DNA of 64,000 nucleotides, from contig NZ_OX044366.1 of NCBI RefSeq assembly GCF_943846705.1, positions 2,108,001-2,172,000 on the forward strand, written 5' to 3'. Origin of the DNA: an uncultured Pseudomonas sp. Lineage in GTDB: Bacteria; Pseudomonadota; Gammaproteobacteria; Pseudomonadales; Pseudomonadaceae. Below are positions 55,920 to 64,000 of the stretch, piece after piece (position 1 is the stretch's first letter; each line of letters begins with the position of its first letter). The notes under the pieces were generated by a model. It saw nothing but the letters and a program-made list of their open reading frames with translations, was not told where the DNA came from and ran no database searches. The position numbers were made by a program, and so were the translations under genes.

Positions 55920-58454
55920 ATGAACGCATTAGCGCCTTTTTCGCTGAGCGTCGCTGCGACTTCCTGCGGCAGCGTTAAGCGCCCACCTCCCGGCCATATT
56001 CCGCGCGTAACCCTGCAGCAACGGCTGCTTGACCAAGACTGTCAACTGCGACTGCTGATCGCGCCTGCCGGGTTTGGCAAGAGCGTATTGCTGGCCGACT
56101 GCGCCCGTGAGTGCCCGCCAGACTGCCGCGTCCTCTGGCTCAACTGTGCCGCTGAAGGCATCTCAGCCGAGCAGTTGGTGCAGCAACTGGGCACGCTGCT
56201 CGGTTACCCGGCACAGCTAACGGCTGGCGAAGTGCTGATCGCACTGGCGCAGGAGACGCGGCGTCTGTGGATCATGCTCAACGATTACCCGGCACGGCCG
56301 GACAGCGATCTGGATGACGTCCTCGATCAACTGCTCTTGGTGACTTCCGCCAGCGTGTGCTGGTGGCTGGGCAGCCGCCGCCGGCCGGCCTGTAACTTGT
56401 CGCGGCTGTTGCTGGAAGGCGAGCTGCTGGAGTTGGGCGCGACTGACCTGTCGTTTACCGAGGCCGAGGTTGCCGGCTGGCTGCAACAGCTGGACCCTGC
56501 CCGCAGCACCTGGGCGCCCGCGCTGCACGGGCTCACTCACGGCTGGCCGGCGGCATTGCGCCTGCGCTTATTGGCTGCCCAGGCCGAGCCCGCTGAAGCA
56601 AGTGCGCCGCTGGATGCGGAGCACAATCACTTGCTCGCTGAGTACGTCGAGCGCGAGGTGTTGCGCGAGCTGCCGCACGAGCTGCTGCAGATGTTCTATC
56701 AGCTGGCCCAGTTACCACGCTTTAACCCGGCGCTGTGTGAGCACTTGTTTGGTGTGGGGGAGGGGGCGAACTGGCTGCGCATGTTGATTGAGCGTGGTTT
56801 GTTTATTCAGGAAGTCGAATCCGGCAAGGGCTGGTGGGTCTTGTTTGCGCCGCTGGCCGCGCTGTTGCAGCGACTGACTGCGGGCACCGCTTACAGCGCG
56901 CTGCATGTGCACGCCAGCCAATGGTTCGCCAGCCAGGGCGATATTCGCGCGGCGGTGGAGCATGCCTTGCTGGCCGGGCAGCCGGAGGTGGCCAGCAGCT
57001 TTTTGGAGCGCTTTACCGAGGAGCAGGTGCTGCAAGGTCAGGACTTGCCGCTGATCCTGCGCTGGCGCAGCGAGTTACCCGAGAGCCTGCTGTGCAGTAC
57101 GCCCAGGTTAATTCTGCTGAATGCCTGGGTCTTGCTGTTGGTCGGGCGTCTGGATGAGGCGCAGCACTGTATCGATCAACTGGCCAGGTTTCAGCCGCGC
57201 AGTGATGGCCTGCGCACCCGCGAGCTGTTTGCTCACTGGCAAGCGATTCAGGGGATCATCGCCTACGGTCGGCTTTGCGCAGTCAGTGCGCGCGGCCATC
57301 TGCTTGAAGCCTTGCAGGGTTTGCCGGAAAGCGCCTGGGCGCAGTCCTTGCTCTGTCGCTCGGCACTGACGTTAGTGGCGATTGGTCAGGGTGATCTGGA
57401 ACTGGCGCAAAAGCTCAGTTTCGAGGCCTTGAAACGCGCGCGGTCGCACGGCAACCCTGTGTTTGAGGCCCTGTTGGAGTTGGACCACGGGTTGTTGTTG
57501 GAGGCGCGCGGCGAGTTTGCCCGTGCCGAGAAACTGTTGCTGCGGGTGTTGACTGCGGGCCACCTGAGCACCCTGCAAAATACCCCGGTGCGGGCGCGGC
57601 TGCAGCTGCGTTTGGCCCGCGTGCAGTTACGTCAGGGCAGGCGTGCCGAGGCGGCCAATGGTTTTGCCGCTGGGCTTGCGCTGGCACTCAACTGGGGGGA
57701 CCCCGCGGCATTTCATGGCTACCTTGGTTTGGCCGAGTTGGCCATGGTGCAGGGCGACCTGGCCACGGCCTTTGCTCAGCTGGGCGAAGCCGAGCGGTTG
57801 ATGCAACGCCAGCACGTCAGTGAAACCCTGTACCGCGGCACCCTGCTACTGGCCAGCAGTCACCTGTGGATCGCCCAGGGGCACCATGAGCGTGCGCGCC
57901 TGGCGGTGGATCGAGTGTTGGCTTATGAGCAGAAGGTTAAGGCGATTCTGCCTACACCGAACTTCCCCGAGTTGATCCCACGCCTGCAGTTGTTAGGGCT
58001 GCAGCTGGATCTGGCACAAGGCGCGGATGTGCGTGAAGCCTTGCGACAGCTGCGTGATCAAGCCTTGAACCAGGGGCGTCAGGCGCTGCTCAGTGAACTC
58101 TTGCTGGCATATGCCGAGGCTTGCGATGCGCACGCTGACCAAGCCGCGGCCGAGCAGGCGCGGGCGGAGGGGCAGGCGCTACGCCGTCGCCTGGGTTATC
58201 AATGCCTGTGGTTTACCCTGGGCAACCCCCTGAATGAGTGCGCCTTGCCGGGCGAAACGGCCAATACGCTGAGCCAGCGCGAGCTGGCCGTGCTGCAGCT
58301 GATCGCCCAGGGCTGTTCGAATCAGGAAGTGGCCGAGCAGCTGTTTATTTCACTGCACACGGTTAAGACCCATGCCCGGCGGATCAACGGCAAACTGGGC
58401 GTGTCGCGGCGCACCCAGGCGGTGGCCAAGGCTAAGGCACTGGGTTTGTTCTAG
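55920..58454 (+). CDS. LuxR-family LAL (MalT-type) transcriptional activator, copy 2
   Basis: 844 residues, about 60 shorter than copy 1. Walker A LIAPAGFGKSVL is intact near 47-57. The Walker B region reads RRLWIMLNDYPA, with Asn121 where copy 1 and the family have Asp; Asp122 is kept. The helical middle section resembles copy 1 (for example SLLCSTPRLILLNAWVLLLV). The C-terminal helix-turn-helix (LSQRELAVLQLIAQGCSNQE then SLHTVKTHARRINGKLGV) is almost the same as copy 1 in the reading helix. Probably controls module 2 and maybe both modules. The Asn may lower ATP hydrolysis; that is inference. Confidence 0.92.
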   Translation: MNALAPFSLSVAATSCGSVKRPPPGHIPRVTLQQRLLDQDCQLRLLIAPAGFGKSVLLADCARECPPDCRVLWLNCAAEGISAEQLVQQLGTLLGYPAQLTAGEVLIALAQETRRLWIMLNDYPARPDSDLDDVLDQLLLVTSASVCWWLGSRRRPACNLSRLLLEGELLELGATDLSFTEAEVAGWLQQLDPARSTWAPALHGLTHGWPAALRLRLLAAQAEPAEASAPLDAEHNHLLAEYVEREVLRELPHELLQMFYQLAQLPRFNPALCEHLFGVGEGANWLRMLIERGLFIQEVESGKGWWVLFAPLAALLQRLTAGTAYSALHVHASQWFASQGDIRAAVEHALLAGQPEVASSFLERFTEEQVLQGQDLPLILRWRSELPESLLCSTPRLILLNAWVLLLVGRLDEAQHCIDQLARFQPRSDGLRTRELFAHWQAIQGIIAYGRLCAVSARGHLLEALQGLPESAWAQSLLCRSALTLVAIGQGDLELAQKLSFEALKRARSHGNPVFEALLELDHGLLLEARGEFARAEKLLLRVLTAGHLSTLQNTPVRARLQLRLARVQLRQGRRAEAANGFAAGLALALNWGDPAAFHGYLGLAELAMVQGDLATAFAQLGEAERLMQRQHVSETLYRGTLLLASSHLWIAQGHHERARLAVDRVLAYEQKVKAILPTPNFPELIPRLQLLGLQLDLAQGADVREALRQLRDQALNQGRQALLSELLLAYAEACDAHADQAAAEQARAEGQALRRRLGYQCLWFTLGNPLNECALPGETANTLSQRELAVLQLIAQGCSNQEVAEQLFISLHTVKTHARRINGKLGVSRRTQAVAKAKALGLF

Positions 58455-58579
58455 CGCAGAGGCGGCTTATCGTTCCGTTGATTGCGGGGGCGAGTGAGTG
58501 CTGGCGCAACTGACCACCGGAGGTCTGCCGGCAGCGCCGCGGCCTATACTGAGTAGCAAAGCAGTACGGGAGCCACAGC

Positions 58580-59599
58580 ATGTTCGCCATGATGGAAACC
58601 GCCCGACTGGAGTCGCTGCACTTCGCCGTGGACCCGCCAAGCGGTCTGCAGGCCATTATCGCCATTCACAATAGTCGCCTGGGCCCTGCGCTGGGCGGCT
58701 GTCGCTACTTACCCTATGCCGACACCCAGAGCGCCATCGACGATGTGCTGCGCCTGGCCCAAGGCATGAGCTACAAGGCGGCGTTGGCTGGCCTGCAGCA
58801 AGGTGGTGGCAAGGCGGTGATCATTCGCCCCGCGCATGTCGAGAATCGTGGTGCATTGTTCGAGGCCTTCGGGCGGTTCATCGAAACCTTGAACGGCCGC
58901 TACATCAGCGCCATGGACAGCGGTACGTCCAGCGCCGATATGGACTGCATCGCGCAGTACACCCAGCATGTGACCAGCACCACGGCTGAAGGCGACCCTT
59001 CGCCGCACACCGCCATGGGCGTGTTTACCGGGATTCGCGCCACCGCCCTGGCGCGCCTCGGCAGCGACAACCTGGAGGGCTTGCGGGTGGCGATTCAGGG
59101 CCTGGGCAATGTCGGTTATGCCTTGGCCGAGCAGCTGCATGCCGCCGGTGCCGAGTTGCTGGTCAGCGATCTCGACCCTGGCCGCGTGCAACTGGCGGTC
59201 GAGCAACTCGGCGCACGGCCGGTGGCCAATGAGGCGTTGCTGGCCATCCCCTGCGACATCCTTGCGCCGTGTGGGTTGGGCGGTGTGTTGAGCGCTACAG
59301 GCGTCGCCCAGCTGCGCTGTTCGGCAGTGGCGGGGGCGGCGAACAACCAGCTGGCCAGTGCCGATATCTCCGACCATCTGCAGGCGCGGGGGATTCTCTA
59401 CGCACCGGATTATGTGATCAATGCCGGTGGGCTGATTTACGTGTCCTTAAAACATCAAGGTGCAAGCCTGGTGGCGATCACCGCGCACCTGACCCAGATC
59501 AGCCGTCGCCTGACGGAGATTTTCGGCCATGCCCAGGCTGACAAACGCTCCCCGGCAAGGGTTGCAGATGCGATTGCCGAGCGGCTGCTGTATGGCTAA
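58580..59599 (+). CDS. Leucine/valine-type amino acid dehydrogenase
   Basis: 339 residues, shorter than GDH and fitting leucine/phenylalanine/valine dehydrogenases. N-terminal catalytic part has IHNSRLGPALGGCRY and the catalytic Lys in GMSYKAALAGLQQGGGKAV. The NAD domain starts at IQGLGNVGYALAEQLHAAGA near 168. The last section has PDYVINAGGLIYVSL. It oxidatively deaminates branched-chain or aromatic amino acids with NAD in the cytoplasm. GGGAG precedes the start. It follows the LAL gene by 125 bases and is probably independent of it. Confidence 0.92.
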   Translation: MFAMMETARLESLHFAVDPPSGLQAIIAIHNSRLGPALGGCRYLPYADTQSAIDDVLRLAQGMSYKAALAGLQQGGGKAVIIRPAHVENRGALFEAFGRFIETLNGRYISAMDSGTSSADMDCIAQYTQHVTSTTAEGDPSPHTAMGVFTGIRATALARLGSDNLEGLRVAIQGLGNVGYALAEQLHAAGAELLVSDLDPGRVQLAVEQLGARPVANEALLAIPCDILAPCGLGGVLSATGVAQLRCSAVAGAANNQLASADISDHLQARGILYAPDYVINAGGLIYVSLKHQGASLVAITAHLTQISRRLTEIFGHAQADKRSPARVADAIAERLLYG

Positions 59600-59614
59600 A
59601 TAAGTGAAGCCATC

Positions 59615-59716
59615 TACGTGGGGGGACTTTAGCCGCGCCCCTGCGATTACCATCCGGCGATTGAACGCTCGCCGCTAAAGCGCCTCCCACGGCGCATTTA
59701 TAGTCGCTATAAATGC
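59615..59716. repeat. REP pair and 23-bp palindrome after the dehydrogenase gene
   Basis: Two inverted REP-like units: CGTGGGGGGACTTTAGCCGC from 59618 and, on the other strand, CGTGGGAGGCGCTTTAGCGG from 59691 downward. Next to it is a perfect palindrome GCATTTATAG TCG CTATAAATGC (59694-59716). The paired units look like a REPIN. Confidence 0.65.
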
Positions 59717-59717
59717 C

Positions 59718-59744
59718 AAACCCCAGTCACTGGCTGGGGTTTTG
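59718..59744. terminator. Bidirectional terminator between the dehydrogenase and yebG
   Basis: Stem AAACCCCAG / CTGGGGTTT with a seven-base loop, T run on the plus side and A on the other. Confidence 0.85.
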
Positions 59745-59760
59745 TTTGCCGCGGCGAAGA

Positions 59761-60021
59761 TTATTCGGCAGCGGCTTCGCTCAATTCACTCAGCGCATCG
59801 GGCTGGTTCTTGAAGGCTTTGGCGAAGATTTCACGGTTCTTCGCCATGTAGATGCCCAGTTCTTCACCCTGGCTTTCATTTAGCGACGGCACGGCTTTTT
59901 GCAGCACCTCGGTGAGCAGTTCGGCCAGTTCGAGCATTTTGTCATGACGGTCAGCTTCGGCTTTATCCATGAATAAACGCTCCAAATCCCGGCTGCTGCG
60001 GTACACCACTTCGACGGCCAT
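59761..60021 (-). CDS. yebG: YebG-family SOS protein
   Basis: 86 residues. MAVEVVYRSSRDLERLFMDK ADRHDKMLELAELL matches the YebG family, the SOS-induced small protein of E. coli. The tail is helical and acidic. A perfect LexA box lies 42 bases upstream of the start, the expected setting. Molecular role unknown beyond DNA-damage induction. Confidence 0.93.
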   Translation of the reverse strand: MAVEVVYRSSRDLERLFMDKAEADRHDKMLELAELLTEVLQKAVPSLNESQGEELGIYMAKNREIFAKAFKNQPDALSELSEAAAE

Positions 60022-60062
60022 TCATCACCTCTACGCCTTCACGCTGAATAGGTTGCAATAAA

Positions 60063-60078
60063 CTGTTTATTTGTACAG
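60063..60078 (-). promoter_or_regulatory. LexA box of yebG
   Basis: CTGT TTATTTGT ACAG, an exact CTGT-N8-ACAG palindrome with an AT-rich centre, placed in the likely promoter of yebG. Shows that yebG belongs to the SOS regulon here. Confidence 0.93.
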
Positions 60079-60288
60079 TGGTTGCGAGCATAAAGAACTC
60101 GCGGGCATTTGAACAGCAGCAATTGCTATGCCGGCTGACAACATAGTCGAATTTTCAGTGTAGGGTGCGCGTGCGCCGCCATGGCGTGGCTGTTGCAGGT
60201 GCTTTTTCGTTGCCAGCAGGCTTCTGCTACTGGCGCGGTTAGCTGCGTGCGCAGGGCCGTGGTTATTTTTGATTCTCTAGGAGATGTT

Positions 60289-60795
60289 ATGGGTAAGCCA
60301 AACTGGGCCGAGCAGATGCGCGAGCGCATGCATGGCCAGGCTGAGTCGCTGGGCAATCTGTTGATGGAGGCCTTCCATTACCTGGCGTTGTTCGCCATCG
60401 GTGCGGTGACTGCCTGGGCGGCGGTGATGGCCTTTATCGGCATGCTGGACAAGGGTCATATCACGGTCGATGACATCTTGTTGCTGTTCATCTACCTGGA
60501 ATTGGCGGCCATGGTGGGGATCTATTTCAAGACCAACCACATGCCGATTCGCTTCATGATTTATGTGGCGATTACCGCGCTGACCCGTTTGATGATTGCC
60601 GATATATCGCACAACCATAAACCCGATATGGGCGTGGTGATGGTGTCTGGGGCGATTCTCTTGCTGGCGCTGGCGATTTTTGTGGTGCGCTATGCTTCGT
60701 CGCGTTTTCCCTCGGTTCAGGCGGGTGGGGTGCGCAAAAAACCTAACCCGGCGGATGATGCAGCGGAAAAAGACGACACCCAAAGCGACGATTGA
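60289..60795 (+). CDS. PsiE-family membrane protein
   Basis: 168 residues from the ATG at 60289 with AGGAG directly upstream. Four membrane helices: about 28-50, 60-83, 89-105 and 118-138, with the ELAAMVGIYFKTNHMPIRFM and YVAITALTRLMIADISHNHKP segments of the PsiE (phosphate-starvation-inducible E) family. The polar tail ends in an acidic stretch. I see no clear Pho box. It ends ten bases before the convergent helicase stop. Confidence 0.9.
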   Translation: MGKPNWAEQMRERMHGQAESLGNLLMEAFHYLALFAIGAVTAWAAVMAFIGMLDKGHITVDDILLLFIYLELAAMVGIYFKTNHMPIRFMIYVAITALTRLMIADISHNHKPDMGVVMVSGAILLLALAIFVVRYASSRFPSVQAGGVRKKPNPADDAAEKDDTQSDD

Positions 60796-60805
60796 GTGGC
60801 TTGGC

Positions 60806-63442
60806 TCAGGGGCTTAACGGGGCAAATAGCGCCTGCAAGTCGTCTTCACTGAGTTGCAGTTGGGTCTGGCTACCGCCTTCCAGTACGCCGCGGGCCAGGT
60901 TGGCCTTGGCCTGCTGCAGTTGCTGGATCTTCTCTTCGACGCTGCCGCGGGCGATCAGCTTGTAGACGAACACCGGTTTGTCCTGGCCGATACGATAAGC
61001 GCGGTCGCTGGCCTGGGCTTCGGCAGCCGGGTTCCACCAGGGGTCGAAGTGGATCACCGTGTCGGCGGCGGTGAGGTTCAGGCCCGCGCCACCGGCTTTC
61101 AGGCTGATCAGGAAGATCGGCAGCTCACCAGCCTGGAATTGCTGCACCGGGGTGCGCCGGTCCTGGGTGCTGCCGGTGAGCTTGGCGTAGGGGATGTTGC
61201 GCGTGTTTAGCTCGGCCTCGATCAGCGTCAGCATCGAGGTGAACTGCGAGAACAGCAGCACCCGGCGGCCTTCGGCGAACAGTTCATCGAGCATCTCCAG
61301 CAGGCCGCTGAGCTTGCCCGAATCCAGGCTGCTGAGCTGGCTGTCACCTTCCTCACCGAGCAAGCGCAAGTCGCAACAGGCCTGGCGCAGGCGCAGCAAC
61401 GCTTCGAGAATCACGATCTGGCTGCGGGCCAAACCTTGGCGGGCGATCTCGTCACGGACTTTTTTGTCCATGGCCAGGCGCAGGGTTTCGTAGCGGTCGC
61501 GTTGCGTCGCACTGAGTTCAACCCAATGGGTGATCTCGGTTTTCGGCGGCAATTCACTGGCCACCTGTTCCTTGGTGCGCCGCAGAATAAAGGGTTTGAT
61601 CCGCCCGGTGAGGTGCGCCAGACGTTGTTCGTTGGCGTTTTTCTCAATCGGTGTGCGGTAGTCGCGGGTAAAGCTTTTGCTGTCGCCGAGCCAGCCGGGC
61701 ATGAGGAAATTGAACAGCGACCACAGCTCGCCCAAGTGATTCTCCAGCGGCGTGCCGGTCAGGCACAGGCGCTGCTCGGCTTGAAGCTGCCCGGCAGCGA
61801 TGGCGGCCTTGCTGCGCGGGTTCTTGATGTTCTGCGCTTCATCGAGGATCAGCAGGCGGTAGCGGTAAGCGCTCAGCGCCTTGAGATCGCGGGGCAGCAG
61901 GGCGTAAGTGGTGAGGATGATCTGCTGCTGGTCTATCTGCTTGAACAGCGCGCGGCGTTTCGGCCCGTACAGCGCCAGCACCTTGAGCTGCGGGGTAAAG
62001 CGCGCCGCTTCATCCTGCCAGTTGGGGATCAGGCTGGTGGGCATGACGATCAGCGCCGGCTGTTGCAAGCGCCCAGCCTGATGCTCGCAGAGAATATGGC
62101 CGAGCGTCTGCAGGGTTTTGCCCAGGCCCATGTCATCGGCCAGCAGGCCGCCCACGCCCAGCTCAGCCAGGCCCTGCATCCAGGCCAGGCCTTGCAGCTG
62201 ATAGGCGCGCAGCTCTGCCTGCAGGCCTGGTGGCGGCTGCAAGGTGGCGCTGCCCAGGCGTTGCAGGCGCTCGGCGAAGTCGCGCAGCTGGCTGCCGCCT
62301 TGCCAGCTCAGCGCGGGGCCATCTTGCAGATGATTTAGCCGCGCGGCGTCTAAACGCGACAGGCGCAGGCGTTGGCTGGACTCGCCAGGCTCGCGCACAA
62401 ACAGCTCGCCGAGGGTGGCCAGCAAGGGTTTCAAGCGTGACAGCGGCAGGGCGGCGCGTTTGTGGCTGTTGGGCAGGCTGACCAGCAGCATTTCATCGTC
62501 GTCGCGCTTGTTCAGTGCCTCGCCGTTGAGCAGCCAGGGTTTGTGGCGGATGGCCTGCAGCAGAATCGGCAGCAGGCTGATGCGCTGGCCCTCGACCTCG
62601 ATGCCCAGCTCCAGGTCAAACCAGGTTTGCTCGGGGTCTTCCTCGACCTCGGCGTACCAGTCATCAACTTGCGCCAGGTTGAATTGGAAGTCTGGCTGCA
62701 TGCGAATCTGCCAGCCTTCTTCGCGCAGTTGCGCCAGTTGCTCGCGGACAAACAGCAGCCAGGCTGCGTCGTTGACTTGCTCGTAGGCTTCACCGGCGCT
62801 CTCCGGCAGGGCTTCGCTTTGCCGGAGCGAGACCAGCAGGCCGGTCTGTTGCAGGCGTTTGCGCAGCTGCGCTTCAGCGTCGAGGTTACGCACGATGCGC
62901 AGGCTCAGCTCGGGGTGCTGTTTGATCAGCAGGTCTTTGCCATGCTTACCCGAGGCCAGATGGCCCTGGTAATCGAAGGCCAAGGCCGCGCGGTGCTGGG
63001 TTTGTTCCTGCATACGGCTCTTGCGGGCATCGAAGTGCACGCGCACCAGGCTGCCCAGGCTCAGCACCGGGCTCGGCTGCAGGCCCTCCAGGCGTTCTTC
63101 GCGGGCCTCCGGGCTGCTGACGATCAGCGGTGAAAGGTCGACGCCTTGCGCCTGCTGGGCTTGCAGGGTGAGTAGGGCGCTGGCCACATGTTTGCAATTG
63201 AAACCCACCGGGCAGCTGCACTTGCCACTGACGCCCCAGCCCTGGCCGTAAGGATGCAGGGTGATGCGTTGTTGGTAGGTCTGGCTGCCGGAGCCACGGC
63301 AGCTGGCCAGCAGGGTGCTGTCCTTGAGGCTGATTAGGCGGCTGCGGCCTTGCGCGGCGTAGCCCTGGCCACGTTGCAGGTCGCCCACGCCAAATTCGGC
63401 GCGCCAGTCCTCCTCACGTAGATGCAGGATATCGAGGGCCAT
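60806..63442 (-). CDS. SNF2-family helicase with N-terminal SWIM zinc finger
   Basis: 878 residues from the ATG at 63442 (MALDILHLREEDWRAEFG); the frame extends to 63574 but that part is unlike the family. The SWIM zinc finger GKCSCPVGFNCKHVASALL is near residue 90. The helicase core in the last 450 residues has motif I LLADDMGLGKTLQTLGH, motif II LLILDEAQNIKNPRSKA, motif III LTGTPLENHLGELWSLFNF and C-terminal VLLFSQFTSML, TGSTQDR, DRAYRIGQDKPV. DNA- or protein-DNA-remodelling ATPase in the cytoplasm; HepA/RapA-like roles are possible but the SWIM type is distinct. Substrate unknown. Confidence 0.92.
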   Translation of the reverse strand: MALDILHLREEDWRAEFGVGDLQRGQGYAAQGRSRLISLKDSTLLASCRGSGSQTYQQRITLHPYGQGWGVSGKCSCPVGFNCKHVASALLTLQAQQAQGVDLSPLIVSSPEAREERLEGLQPSPVLSLGSLVRVHFDARKSRMQEQTQHRAALAFDYQGHLASGKHGKDLLIKQHPELSLRIVRNLDAEAQLRKRLQQTGLLVSLRQSEALPESAGEAYEQVNDAAWLLFVREQLAQLREEGWQIRMQPDFQFNLAQVDDWYAEVEEDPEQTWFDLELGIEVEGQRISLLPILLQAIRHKPWLLNGEALNKRDDDEMLLVSLPNSHKRAALPLSRLKPLLATLGELFVREPGESSQRLRLSRLDAARLNHLQDGPALSWQGGSQLRDFAERLQRLGSATLQPPPGLQAELRAYQLQGLAWMQGLAELGVGGLLADDMGLGKTLQTLGHILCEHQAGRLQQPALIVMPTSLIPNWQDEAARFTPQLKVLALYGPKRRALFKQIDQQQIILTTYALLPRDLKALSAYRYRLLILDEAQNIKNPRSKAAIAAGQLQAEQRLCLTGTPLENHLGELWSLFNFLMPGWLGDSKSFTRDYRTPIEKNANEQRLAHLTGRIKPFILRRTKEQVASELPPKTEITHWVELSATQRDRYETLRLAMDKKVRDEIARQGLARSQIVILEALLRLRQACCDLRLLGEEGDSQLSSLDSGKLSGLLEMLDELFAEGRRVLLFSQFTSMLTLIEAELNTRNIPYAKLTGSTQDRRTPVQQFQAGELPIFLISLKAGGAGLNLTAADTVIHFDPWWNPAAEAQASDRAYRIGQDKPVFVYKLIARGSVEEKIQQLQQAKANLARGVLEGGSQTQLQLSEDDLQALFAPLSP

Positions 63443-63628
63443 CAGATGACCCTGCTGAGCGAAAAGACGAATCGTGACATGGGCAGCTTTCTCGAAGACA
63501 GCCGATGATTCTTGCACAGGCGGCCCGGCTTTAGCAGACGCTTTTCGCTGCCCGGCCGCGCCCACTCCCCTCACTTATGCGCGGGGGTGGTAATTACACT
63601 GTGTTTTGGCGAGCAGGGGCGCGGCGTA

Positions 63629-64000
63629 CTAGCGGCGTTGCAGCGCCGCGCGGTATTGCCCAGGCGTGGCATTAAACGCTTGGCGGAAGCGGTTGTTGAA
63701 ATGACTGGCGCTGGCAAAACCACAGGCCATGGCGACCTCGAGCAGCGGCTGGGTGGTGTATTGCAGCAGCTGCTGGGCATGGCGCAAACGCTGCGCCAGT
63801 ACATAGCGATGCGGCGGTAGACCAAAACTGAGTTGGAACATCCTGGCGAAGTGGTATTCGGAGAGCGCACATAACCCGGCCAGCTGGCCCAGGCTGAGCG
63901 GCTCGGCCAGATTGGCCTGGATAAACTCGCGCACTCGCCGGCGCTGCATGGGCGCTAGGCCGCCCGTCAGGCGCAAACCTTCCCGGCGGCCCACTTGGGA
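63629..64000 (-). CDS. AraC-family transcriptional regulator, C-terminal part
   Basis: The gene enters from beyond the window end; about the last 124 codons are present. They contain the two helix-turn-helix units of AraC proteins: VREFIQANLAEPLSLGQLAG LCALSEYHFARMFQLSFG and LEVAMACGFASASHFNNRFR QAFNATPGQYR. The recognised family profile is complete at the C-terminus. Sensor domain and target are outside the window. Confidence 0.9.
   Translation of the reverse strand, partial: SQVGRREGLRLTGGLAPMQRRRVREFIQANLAEPLSLGQLAGLCALSEYHFARMFQLSFGLPPHRYVLAQRLRHAQQLLQYTTQPLLEVAMACGFASASHFNNRFRQAFNATPGQYRAALQRR

Overview
The window is about 64 kb of a GC-rich gammaproteobacterial chromosome, and gene content and order point to Pseudomonas (not P. 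fluorescens-like in any way I can prove). Markers are the H-NS-like regulator MvaT, the gcvH-gcvP-glyA-sdaA-gcvT cluster behind a sigma-54 promoter, ackA-pta beside slyD and a glutathione peroxidase, and many REP-like palindromes between genes. I see no tRNA, rRNA, CRISPR array, insertion sequence or prophage. Coding density is high and almost all of it is ordinary chromosomal backbone.

Layout. 1-2.0 kb: tail of a serine hydrolase, a small membrane-anchored protein and a phospholipase D/cardiolipin-synthase-like enzyme. 2.0-11.7 kb: a thiolase divergent from a medium-chain acyl-CoA ligase, then a DUF1302 outer-membrane barrel, a DUF1329 periplasmic protein and a large LuxR/MalT-type (LAL) regulator. 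11.9-19.5 kb: a metallo-hydrolase, an OmpA-like lipoprotein, a CHASE hybrid kinase with three receivers and a REC-PAS-GGDEF-EAL protein. 19.5-26.4 kb (minus then plus): acyltransferase, DUF3565-ackA-pta, slyD, glutathione peroxidase, nitroreductase. 26.5-33.4 kb (minus): a six-gene RDD/SpoIIM/DUF4129/DUF4350/MoxR/DUF58 operon with overlapping genes. 33.6-37.4 kb: sbcB, mvaT, purU, a CBS protein and a 58-codon gene. 37.4-44.6 kb: a PctA-like chemoreceptor, a HerA-like ATPase, small lipoproteins, a solute-binding protein and an M14 carboxypeptidase. 44.6-52.0 kb (minus): glycine cleavage/serine operon. 52.6-58.5 kb: a second DUF1302-DUF1329-LAL module. 58.6-64 kb: a leucine-type amino acid dehydrogenase, yebG under a perfect LexA box, a PsiE-family protein, a SWIM-SNF2 helicase and the end of an AraC-type regulator.

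The most interesting feature is that the DUF1302-DUF1329-LAL unit occurs twice, about 47 kb apart, in the same gene order. The barrel frames and periplasmic proteins are closely similar. The predicted surface loops differ. The two regulators share nearly the same DNA-reading helix, but one has a changed Walker B motif. Copy 1 sits beside fatty-acid activation genes and has a PsrA-type box upstream; copy 2 does not. Both upstream regions carry repeats of a CTNTCGGG-like motif that could be the operator of both regulators. I read this as a duplicated and diverging outer-membrane lipid or hydrophobic-substrate handling system. That function is inference.
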